Of a stretch of DNA of 5,242 nucleotides, positions 1 to 5,242 are shown piece by piece. Below the pieces are notes generated by a model. That model was not told the DNA's origin and did no database searches. It saw only the letters and a program-made list of their open reading frames with translations. Origin of the DNA: Thermoguttaceae bacterium (lineage in GTDB: Bacteria > Planctomycetota > Planctomycetia > Pirellulales > Thermoguttaceae); assembly GCA_028695865.1 (NCBI GenBank), contig JAQVID010000300.1, positions 1-5,242 of the forward strand. Direction: 5' to 3'. Each line of letters begins with the position of its first letter. The first letter of the stretch is position 1. Made by a program: the position numbers and the translations under genes.

Positions 1-96
1 CTGACGCTCGAAGAAAGCGAATCGCTCCCACTCAATTCGACGGCTCGAAAGTTTGTCGATTATTTGCTTGCGGAGAAAAAAACAGGTTCGCCTTGA
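1..96 (+). CDS. C-terminal end of an unrecognised protein (5'-truncated by the window)
   Basis: Frame 1 is open from the first base to TGA at 94-96 and gives 31 residues, beginning LTLEESESLP and ending AEKKTGSP. The middle (TARKFVDYLLAEK) looks like an amphipathic C-terminal helix. Similar 'ARxFVDYLL' tails occur at the ends of some periplasmic substrate-binding proteins, but this is too short to name a family. The final residues (about KKTGSP) and the stop codon are encoded by sequence shared with the 103-bp repeat unit, so the native C-terminus may have been altered by the array. The reading is supported by continuity and reasonable composition only. It could be a chance open frame, and no function is assigned. 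Confidence 0.5.
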   Translation: MTLEESESLPLNSTARKFVDYLLAEKKTGSP

Positions 97-458
97 TATT
101 TCGTGTTGTGCGGCCTGAATCGTCCCGTTTTCCGAAGGTAAACGGGGTGTGAATCACCGAAAATTGGAGCATCGGAAGTGAAAAACAGGTTCGCCTTGAT
201 ATTTTGCGCTGTGCGGCCCGAATCGTCCCGTTTTCCGAAGGTAAACGGGGTGTGAATCACCGAAAATTGGAGCATCGGAAGTGAAAAACAGGTTCGCCTT
301 GATATTTTGAGTTGTGCGGCCTGAATCGTCCCGTTTTCCGAAGGTAAACGGGGTGTGAATCACCGAAAATTGGAGCATCGGAAGTGAAAAACAGGTTCTC
401 CTTGATATTTTGCGTTGTGCGGCCCGAATTTCGCCGTTTTCCCACGAAAATTATGGAG
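81..458. repeat. 103-bp direct tandem repeat array, three intact copies plus a degenerate fourth
   Basis: The marker AACAGGTT recurs at 81, 184, 287 and 390, exactly 103 bp apart. Copies 1-3 (81-183, 184-286, 287-389) differ at only a few positions, all inside a segment of about 17 nt (101-117 in copy 1 and equivalents). The rest of each unit is identical. Copy 4 matches for about 40 bp (390-429), then diverges and appears to lack about 21 bp of the unit's middle before a recognisable end (CACGAAAATTATGGAG) near 441-456. The period is not a multiple of three, so the array is unlikely to code for a repeat protein. Units abut with no unique spacers, which excludes CRISPR. The array lies between the stop of the upstream gene and the leader of the LutA-like gene. 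Its function is unknown. Confidence 0.93.
121..355. other. Three repeat-borne hairpins, one per intact 103-bp unit (121-149, 224-252, 327-355)
   Basis: Each intact unit contains CCCGTTT, then nine bases, then AAACGGG (arms 124-130/140-146, 227-233/243-249 and 330-336/346-352). The stem extends outward by two G-T wobbles and one C-G pair. It extends inward, past a T-T mismatch, by CC/GG around a GAA triloop. All three copies are identical here. No T-run follows, so these are not typical intrinsic terminators. They could stabilise a 3' end, bind a protein as REP-type elements do, or simply be part of the unit. The structure is read from the sequence and the role is unknown. Confidence 0.7.
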
Positions 459-490
459 TGGGGGTCGGTCAGGCTTTTTCACAAAACTTG

Positions 491-509
491 AGACAAGGGG
501 CTTGTTTTT
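491..509 (+). terminator. Weak candidate intrinsic terminator after the repeat array
   Basis: ACAAG (493-497) pairs with CTTGT (501-505) around a GGG loop, and a short run of T follows (505-509). The stem is only five Watson-Crick pairs, extendable to seven with a wobble. The signal is therefore marginal, but it is in a sensible place to end the upstream transcript. It also overlaps the -35-like hexamer of the next unit. Confidence 0.2.
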
Positions 510-541
510 GACGATAAAAGGCGCATAATTGAAAATATAAT
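508..541 (+). promoter_or_regulatory. Weak candidate promoter of the lutA-like/tatD pair
   Basis: TTGACG at 508-513 resembles a sigma-70 -35 box and TATAAT at 536-541 is a perfect -10 box. The spacing is 22 bp, longer than the usual 16-18, so the two may not work together. An alternative is CATAAT at 524-529 with TTGTTT at 502-507 (16-bp spacing). The AT-rich context and position about 80 nt before the start codon favour a promoter here, but its exact form is uncertain. Confidence 0.35.
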
Positions 542-622
542 AAAGAGTCAATCAACTTGCGGGTTGTAAAGAGCATCATAAATCGATACTGAGAACAATA
601 ACTAAATACGAGAGCATTAACC

Positions 623-1393
623 ATGACATCAGCCTTGGATCAAGAAGTTCCTCACTGGAATTATCCCGAGTATAAAACGGGCGAAGAAGTCGCGTTGTTC
701 ATACCCTGTTTTATTGATCAGTTCTTCCCGAGTGCGGGAATCTCAACGGTCAAGCTTTTGGAAGAATTGAAGATTCCGCTTGTCTATCCGGAAGGTCAAA
801 CATGTTGCGGTCAGCCGGCGTTTAATTCCGGGTATTGGGAAGAAGCCAAAAAGGTCATGGATCAGTACGAGAAGGTGTTTCGCGGCTACAAATGGATCGT
901 AACGCCGTCGACGGCGTGCGCGGCCATGTGCCGTGTCTTTTTCCAGGAAGCGGCTCCGCATTCGGCCGCGGCGGAGGTCGGCAGTCATGTTTATGAGATC
1001 AGTGAATTTTTGGTCAATGTATTGCACAAGACCGATTTTGGCGCAACGTTTCCGGCCAAAGTCGCCATGCACATTGGGTGTCACGGTCGGCGTGAGTTGG
1101 GAGTGGCCGACGCGGCAATGACGCTCCTTGCCCATGTTCGGCAATTGAAGTATACGCCGATACCCGATGTGGAAGAGTGCTGTGGATTCGGGGGGACGTT
1201 CAGTGTCAAAATGGCCGGAACGTCGTTGGCAATGGGCAAAAAGAAAATCGAAAATATCAAGGCAAGTGGGGCTGATGTCGTTGTAACGACCGACTTGAGT
1301 TGTGCCATGCATTTTGGCGGCATGATGCAGTTGGACCCGACCATGAAAGATATTCCGATCATGCACCTGACCGAACTCCTTCTGAAACGGTAG
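623..1393 (+). CDS. lutA: LutA/YkgE-type (Fe-S)-binding protein with two CCG domains
   Basis: This 256-residue cytoplasmic protein belongs to the cysteine-rich CCG-domain family, which includes LutA (YkgE), one of three LutABC subunits used in lactate oxidation, and relatives of GlpC and heterodisulfide reductase HdrB. The first domain shows FIPCF (C29) and GQTCCGQPAFNSGY (C61, C62). The second shows IGCHGRRELG (C153) and EECCGFGGTFSVK (C186, C187), followed by DLSCAMHFGG (C227). These cysteines are the expected Fe-S ligands. C99 and C103 (TACAAMC) lie between the domains. The family often has SCH where this protein has GCH. Homologues usually begin near residue 22 (EVALF), so this one has a short N-terminal extension, but no later ATG is available before residue 79. 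No lutB or lutC is visible. tatD follows after 12 bp. The family assignment is strong, but the role in lactate use is inferred. Confidence 0.9.
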   Translation: MTSALDQEVPHWNYPEYKTGEEVALFIPCFIDQFFPSAGISTVKLLEELKIPLVYPEGQTCCGQPAFNSGYWEEAKKVMDQYEKVFRGYKWIVTPSTACAAMCRVFFQEAAPHSAAAEVGSHVYEISEFLVNVLHKTDFGATFPAKVAMHIGCHGRRELGVADAAMTLLAHVRQLKYTPIPDVEECCGFGGTFSVKMAGTSLAMGKKKIENIKASGADVVVTTDLSCAMHFGGMMQLDPTMKDIPIMHLTELLLKR

Positions 1394-1405
1394 TGTTTTC
1401 CCGTC

Positions 1406-2305
1406 ATGACGAACGAAAAGCATTTTTCCCTGTTTGATACGCATTGTCATTTGTATTTGGAAGGATTTCGCGAAGATCAAGCCGAGGTGATTGAGCGTTC
1501 CATTCAGGGAGTCTTTCCAACGGTTCGCGGAAAAGACGTGGGAATTGCCCCGGGGCAGTTCCGGCTGGTCGCGGCCATTGCGCCGGGAATCGACGCCGAA
1601 ACGAGTACGAAAGTGGTCGCCATGAATCGCGAATACCCGTTCTTGTTTCCCGCGGTCGCGATTCATCCAAATTACACGCTTGAAGCCCCCAACGAAGATT
1701 GGGAAACAATCAAGCGTTTGGCCGCCTTGCCCAATGTCGTCGCGATGGGCGAAACCGGGCTCGATCTGTACCGCGATTATTCTCCGCTTGATGTTCAAAT
1801 TGATTATTTCAAGCGGCACCTGGAACTTGCCGCCTTGCTCGACTTACCGGTCATTATTCATTGTCGTGACGCGCAAAGCCAAATGCTGGACGTATTACAC
1901 AAAGTCTCTGGCGAACGCAAGCAAAACGGGCACCCGTTCCGCGGTTCCATTCATTCTTTTGCCGGCGATGTCGATTTTGCCCGGGAATGCCTCGCTCTTG
2001 GCTTTCACATCGGGTTTACCGGCAGTGTGACCTATACCAATAAAAAAGGGGCTCCGCTTTGGGATGCTGCCAAAGTCATTCCGCCTGAGCGTCTGTTGAT
2101 TGAAACCGACTCGCCGTTTCTGGTACCGCACCCGTTTCGTGGGAAGTTGGAGCGAAATGAGCCGCTTATGGTCGCCTTCGTCGCCAAGCGATTGGCCGAA
2201 CTTCGCGGAGTCCCGACCGAAGAGATCATTCGCCAAACGACGCAAAACGCCGTGTCGCTGTTCGGTCTGAATCGGTACTTTGCCGATGGGTCCGACAAGT
2301 TCTGA
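1406..2305 (+). CDS. tatD: TatD-family metal-dependent hydrolase (putative deoxyribonuclease)
   Basis: This 299-residue cytoplasmic protein has the TIM-barrel metallohydrolase fold of the TatD/YcfH/YjjV family, whose members act as metal-dependent DNases or phosphoesterases. All expected metal ligands are visible: DTHCHL (D11, H13, H15), GETGLD (E116), IIHCRDA (H152), SIHSFAGD (H183) and ETDSPFLVP (D235). The PHPFRGK and NEP signatures follow, and a C-terminal helix ends in TTQNAVSLFGL. The loop at about residues 32-62 seems longer than in the typical family member. The ATG at 1406 is 12 bp after the upstream stop with no strong Shine-Dalgarno, so the gene is probably co-transcribed and perhaps translationally coupled with the LutA-like gene. 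There is no evidence of a link to Tat export; the name is historical. The exact substrate is not determinable. Confidence 0.93.
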   Translation: MTNEKHFSLFDTHCHLYLEGFREDQAEVIERSIQGVFPTVRGKDVGIAPGQFRLVAAIAPGIDAETSTKVVAMNREYPFLFPAVAIHPNYTLEAPNEDWETIKRLAALPNVVAMGETGLDLYRDYSPLDVQIDYFKRHLELAALLDLPVIIHCRDAQSQMLDVLHKVSGERKQNGHPFRGSIHSFAGDVDFARECLALGFHIGFTGSVTYTNKKGAPLWDAAKVIPPERLLIETDSPFLVPHPFRGKLERNEPLMVAFVAKRLAELRGVPTEEIIRQTTQNAVSLFGLNRYFADGSDKF

Positions 2306-2324
2306 CGGCCGGGCCCACACGGTC

Positions 2325-2354
2325 TTGACATTGCACTGGTCTGTATAGTATAAT
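2325..2354 (+). promoter_or_regulatory. Near-consensus sigma-70 promoter for the oxidoreductase gene
   Basis: A perfect -35 box TTGACA (2325-2330) and a perfect -10 box TATAAT (2349-2354) are separated by 18 bp, within the normal range. Transcription would start near 2361-2363, leaving a leader of about 65 nt before the ATG at 2428. An overlapping TATAGT at 2344-2349 is poorly spaced. A short palindrome, ATAC-GT-GTAT at 2365-2374, sits just after the predicted start and could be an operator. Two perfect hexamers are rare by chance, so this is a confident prediction of a vegetative-type promoter. Confidence 0.8.
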
Positions 2355-2413
2355 CATAAACAAGATACGTGTATTCTCCATACCCGAGCAAGCTTACCCT
2401 TTAAACATTCAGT

Positions 2414-2418
2414 AAGGA
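2414..2418 (+). promoter_or_regulatory. Shine-Dalgarno site fixing the oxidoreductase start
   Basis: AAGGA at 2414-2418 lies 9 nt before the ATG at 2428, an ideal spacing. It supports the start that includes the full twin-arginine signal. Confidence 0.7.
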
Positions 2419-2427
2419 ATTGCATTC

Positions 2428-3735
2428 ATGACTAAACTCAACAGACGCGGTTTTTTATCATGTTCCGCAACGGTAGTACTTCCGTTGCTTCTTCCTGCCG
2501 CCGTGCTTGGACTCGACGGCCAAACATCTCCGTCGAACAAGCTCACCATGGGCGGAATCGGACTTGGTCCCCGGGGACGCTCCGACCTGGGTTGCTTTCT
2601 GGCGGAAGATGATGTTCATTTCGTTGCCATTGCGGATTGCCAACGTTCGCGACGCGACAAGATCAAGGAAATTGTCGATGCTAAATACAAAAATACCGAC
2701 TGCATAACTTATCGCGACATGTACGATGTTCTTGACCGCAAAGATATTGACATTGTTCTCATCGCAACCGGCGATCGCTGGCATACCATGGCTTCTATCG
2801 AAGCGGCCAAAGCGGGCAAAGACATCTATTGCGAAAAGCCGTGCTCGCTCACCATTGAAGAAAGTCTTTCTCTTGCCGATACGATTAATCGTTACGGTCG
2901 TGTCTACCAGGCAGGAACGCAACGTCGAAGCAGTGGACATTTCATGGCCGCGATTCGCATGGCTCAATCGGGACGATTGGGTAAATTGCTTGCCGTTCAC
3001 GCCAACACACTTGCTCCGGCCACTCGCCACACTTGGCTTCCGGCGGAGAAAGAACCTGATCCGCAAGACTGCGATTGGAATCGCTGGCTGGGCGCATGTC
3101 CCTGGCGTCCGTTCAATCAAGCATACGTACGCGGCGGATGGCGAGGTCATTACGACTTCCATGGCGGCGGCATACTCGAATGGGGGTCTCATACCATCGA
3201 CCTTTGCCAACTGGCACATCAATCTGACGACACGGTCCCGATCAAATATGAGCCGACGATCAAAGGACTGGGCGATACTTATCGCCATGGTGTAAGTTGG
3301 AGTGATTTCATAAAGCTCGACGACGGCGGTGTCGTCGCGACTTACGACGATGGTGTTAAACTGGTCATGCGTTCAACCGGCTGGCGCGGATTGGGAACCT
3401 GCTCCGTTTTGTTTGAAGGTACTGAAGGCTGGGTCGAAACCGGTGATTCCGGTCGCATCATGACCAGTTCCGAAAAGTTGCCGACTTCATACCAGCGTTT
3501 GGGGGGGGATACGAATTTGCACGTTCGCAACTTTTTGGATTGTGTCAAAACGCGACAGACCCCCCGGGCACACGCCAAAGCCGCCTCGCAATCACACATT
3601 GCGTCGCACGCGGCCTATATCGCCTGGCAATTGGGACGAACGCTTCAGTATGATCCGGTCAAAAACGAATTTCTCAACGACGAAGAAGCCAATCGAATGC
3701 GATCCCGGGCTCGTCGCGAACCGTGGCACATTTGA
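2428..3735 (+). CDS. Tat-exported Gfo/Idh/MocA-family NAD(P)-dependent oxidoreductase
   Basis: This 435-residue protein has a twin-arginine signal (NRRGFL, residues 5-10, then a hydrophobic stretch to about 28), so it should be exported folded with its cofactor. The Rossmann domain starts at about 38 with GGIGLGPRG (nucleotide-binding loop). It continues through FVAIADC (acidic end of beta-2), IDIVLIATGDRWH and CEKPCS, whose E136-K137-P138 is the family signature. The C-terminal substrate domain includes NRWLGACPWRPFN, GHYDFHGGGILEWGSHTIDL (H255 and D258 as likely catalytic-site residues) and ends with RSRARREPWHI, a tail typical of planctomycete members. The family oxidises or epimerises sugars and cyclitols. 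The substrate here is unknown. A run of eight G at 3501-3508 is in frame and leaves the gene intact. The gene has its own promoter and strong Shine-Dalgarno, and precedes a secreted HEAT-repeat gene. Confidence 0.93.
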   Translation: MTKLNRRGFLSCSATVVLPLLLPAAVLGLDGQTSPSNKLTMGGIGLGPRGRSDLGCFLAEDDVHFVAIADCQRSRRDKIKEIVDAKYKNTDCITYRDMYDVLDRKDIDIVLIATGDRWHTMASIEAAKAGKDIYCEKPCSLTIEESLSLADTINRYGRVYQAGTQRRSSGHFMAAIRMAQSGRLGKLLAVHANTLAPATRHTWLPAEKEPDPQDCDWNRWLGACPWRPFNQAYVRGGWRGHYDFHGGGILEWGSHTIDLCQLAHQSDDTVPIKYEPTIKGLGDTYRHGVSWSDFIKLDDGGVVATYDDGVKLVMRSTGWRGLGTCSVLFEGTEGWVETGDSGRIMTSSEKLPTSYQRLGGDTNLHVRNFLDCVKTRQTPRAHAKAASQSHIASHAAYIAWQLGRTLQYDPVKNEFLNDEEANRMRSRARREPWHI

Positions 3736-3800
3736 CCCAAACGCTTGTCGTTCCTTCTTTGGACTTTTGTTTTTTTGACTGATATAACGGAGATTTAACC

Positions 3801-5242
3801 ATGACGAAAAATTTATATACAACTGTATTATGCACAACATTTGCAATATTACTTCTGCTCCCGCCAACAGACGTTCGGGCACAAAGTGAACTATTTGCCG
3901 AAAACATCAATAAAGACTTTGTCGCCAATGTTCAACCTGAACTGCTCAAAACAGTTTCCGACCCGAAGACGACTCCTTACGATTTCATGATTGCGTGTAA
4001 ACGACTTTCCGTCTACGGCGACGCAAAAGCCGCGGCCGCCGTCGCGAAAAGTCTCGATATTCCCGAACGGTCGCTTTCGGCCCGTACCGCGCTTCAGGCC
4101 ATGCCGTTCCCTGAAGCTCTTGCTCTGCTGCGGGACGGACTTCAGCGCGTGGCCGATCCTGTTCTCAAAGCAGGGATCATCGGCTCTCTCGGAATGAGAC
4201 GCGACCGCGATTCCATCGCGATTTTGCTTCCTCTGCTCCAAAGCAAGCAGACTGTGCTTGTTCAAGCGGCCATGTTCGCGCTTGCCCGCATTGCCGATCC
4301 GGCTTATTGCGATGCCATGATCGCCTTGCTCGGAAATACTGATTTCGCTCAAGCCAAATCCATTGCCGATCTCAATCTTATGTATGGCGAATTCCTGCGA
4401 TTAAACGGCCAGGCCCCGGTCGCGCACAAGGTCTTTTTGGCTGTCGTCGCAAAGGCCCCTCGCGATTATCATAAAGAAGCCGCGTGTTTCCAGATGCTGC
4501 AAAACGACTCGCCGGAAACGCGCAAACTTGCCTCGCAATGGCTTGCCGGAGACGATGGCGTCGCGTTTAAAGCAACTCTTCGGGCAACCCGTTTCGTTCG
4601 TTCGGATGCCATGACCGATATTCTCATCCAAGCTTACACCCAAGTGGGAGCAAATCGCAAACCGCTCATACTGATTGCCTTGGGTGACCAGCGAAATCCC
4701 AAAGGACAAGCGACACTTGTCGCGGCGCTCAACTCCGATATCACTGAAATAAAGGAAGCGGCCGTCGTCGCGCTCAAGGCTTATGCCGACCACGACAGCT
4801 TCAACGGGCTCATCGCTGCCGCGATTTCCGGAACTCCGGAGGTTCGTCGCAACAGTATCGCGGTAATTCAAATGTTCGACGACAACGTGAACGGCGATGT
4901 TCTTAAATTGCTCAAAATGGACGACGCACACAAAACGCTGGGGGTGGAACTGATTGCGGCCCGAAAAATCGCGTCCGGACTTGCCGATGTTTTTGCACTT
5001 GCCGAGTCGGGTACCGCTTCCGTACGACCCGCCGCCGTTCGGGCACTCGGCGATCTGGCGACCATGGAGCAATTTGCCTGGCTCGTTCTTCAAGTCGTTC
5101 GCCGCGAAAACGCCGAACTCAGTCAAGCGGCCCGTGATGGACTCAAAACGGCTTGCGGTGTTATTGAAGACAAAACGGCAGCGGCGGAAAAACTTGCCGC
5201 CGCAGCGGATAAACTTAAAGATCGTCCGGACGACCGTCTTTA
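3801..5242 (+). CDS. Secreted HEAT-repeat protein, 3' end beyond the window
   Basis: The frame is open from ATG 3801 to the window end, giving 480 visible residues with no stop. The Shine-Dalgarno GGAG (3789-3792) is 8 nt upstream. A Sec signal peptide is clear: MTKN, a hydrophobic core (about residues 5-22), and likely cleavage after VRA (A27 before QSEL). The mature part is alanine- and leucine-rich paired helices typical of HEAT repeats, for example about 122-135 (LKAGIIGSLGMRRD), 153-166 (LVQAAMFALARIAD), 316-330 (EIKEAAVVALKAYAD), 347-361 (EVRRNSIAVIQ) and 407-420 (SVRPAAVRALGDLA). Such solenoids serve as protein-binding scaffolds, and no catalytic motif is seen in this part. In planctomycetes HEAT proteins of this type often sit beside Gfo/Idh/MocA genes or carry C-terminal enzymatic domains such as DUF1080; whether this one does lies outside the window. 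It is probably co-transcribed with the oxidoreductase 65 bp upstream. Confidence 0.85.
   Translation, partial: MTKNLYTTVLCTTFAILLLLPPTDVRAQSELFAENINKDFVANVQPELLKTVSDPKTTPYDFMIACKRLSVYGDAKAAAAVAKSLDIPERSLSARTALQAMPFPEALALLRDGLQRVADPVLKAGIIGSLGMRRDRDSIAILLPLLQSKQTVLVQAAMFALARIADPAYCDAMIALLGNTDFAQAKSIADLNLMYGEFLRLNGQAPVAHKVFLAVVAKAPRDYHKEAACFQMLQNDSPETRKLASQWLAGDDGVAFKATLRATRFVRSDAMTDILIQAYTQVGANRKPLILIALGDQRNPKGQATLVAALNSDITEIKEAAVVALKAYADHDSFNGLIAAAISGTPEVRRNSIAVIQMFDDNVNGDVLKLLKMDDAHKTLGVELIAARKIASGLADVFALAESGTASVRPAAVRALGDLATMEQFAWLVLQVVRRENAELSQAARDGLKTACGVIEDKTAAAEKLAAAADKLKDRPDDRL

Larger units (their letters stand above)
459..622 (+). other. AT-rich leader between the repeat array and the LutA-like gene
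   Basis: No credible gene is seen here. The region becomes distinctly AT-rich from about 505 onward. It contains a short possible terminator stem near 491-509 and promoter-like hexamers at 508-541, followed by about 80 nt of untranslated leader. A small inverted repeat CAAC/GTTG at 553-566 is too short to interpret. No tRNA, riboswitch core or further repeat unit was recognised. Just before the start codon, GAGAG at 610-614 is a weak Shine-Dalgarno candidate 8 nt from the ATG at 623. Confidence 0.5.

Noticed and set aside
178..255. Short GTG-initiated + strand frame inside repeat copy 2 (VKNRFALIF... to TGA at 253-255)
   Set aside because: The same frame in copy 3 stops after ten codons and copy 1 lacks the GTG, so it is not conserved as coding.
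81..458. CRISPR array
   Set aside because: The 103-bp units abut directly with no unique spacers, are too long for CRISPR repeats and have no cas gene nearby.
743..1819. Long minus-strand open frame of 358 codons opposite the LutA-like and TatD genes
   Set aside because: It spans two genes with unmistakable family motifs on the + strand, has low-complexity basic composition and matches no family; it is a shadow frame.
2307..2316. GC-rich palindromic sequence GGCCGGGCCC after tatD as a terminator
   Set aside because: It has no room for a loop and no following T-run; it directly precedes the oxidoreductase promoter and looks incidental.
3737..3776. Possible terminator between the oxidoreductase and HEAT genes (CCAAA/TTTGG followed by a T-run at 3770-3776)
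   Set aside because: The stem is only five pairs with a 16-nt loop, and the T-run is separated from it by several bases; no promoter follows for the next gene, so read-through is more likely.
4401..5126. Minus-strand open frame of 241 codons opposite the HEAT-repeat gene
   Set aside because: The + strand frame has a Shine-Dalgarno, a signal peptide and repeated HEAT helices over the whole stretch; the reverse frame has no recognisable domain.

Overview
All genes in the window lie on the + strand, and the content points to a planctomycete or a close PVC-group relative. The main evidence is a Tat-exported Gfo/Idh/MocA-type oxidoreductase ending in the characteristic tail 'RSRARREPWHI', followed by a secreted HEAT-repeat protein. 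Base composition looks intermediate rather than very GC-rich. The taxonomic call is inference from protein style and was not checked against a database.

Layout. Positions 1-96 hold the last 31 codons of an unrecognised gene. Its stop codon lies inside the first unit of a 103-bp tandem repeat array (about 81-458). The array has three nearly identical copies plus a decayed fourth, and each intact copy carries a hairpin-forming inverted repeat. An AT-rich leader with weak terminator-like and promoter-like signals (459-622) precedes a two-gene cluster. That cluster is a LutA/YkgE-type cysteine-rich CCG-domain protein (623-1393) and, 12 bp later, a TatD-family metal-dependent hydrolase (1406-2305). 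A short intergenic region then carries a near-perfect sigma-70-type promoter (TTGACA, 18 bp, TATAAT) and a clear Shine-Dalgarno site. These drive the Gfo/Idh/MocA oxidoreductase (2428-3735). After 65 bp comes a secreted, alanine-rich HEAT-repeat protein (from 3801) that is still open at the window end.

How the genes may work together. LutA-type proteins are normally one of three subunits (LutABC) that oxidise lactate, but no LutB or LutC is visible here, so this copy is an orphan as far as the window shows. TatD is a housekeeping-type hydrolase, and its pairing with LutA looks like simple co-transcription. The oxidoreductase and the HEAT protein are both predicted to be exported, by Tat and Sec respectively, and probably form an operon for extracytoplasmic carbohydrate or cyclitol metabolism. 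The substrate cannot be read from the sequence. I see no convincing new defence, mobile or RNA system. The tandem repeat array is the least explained element.
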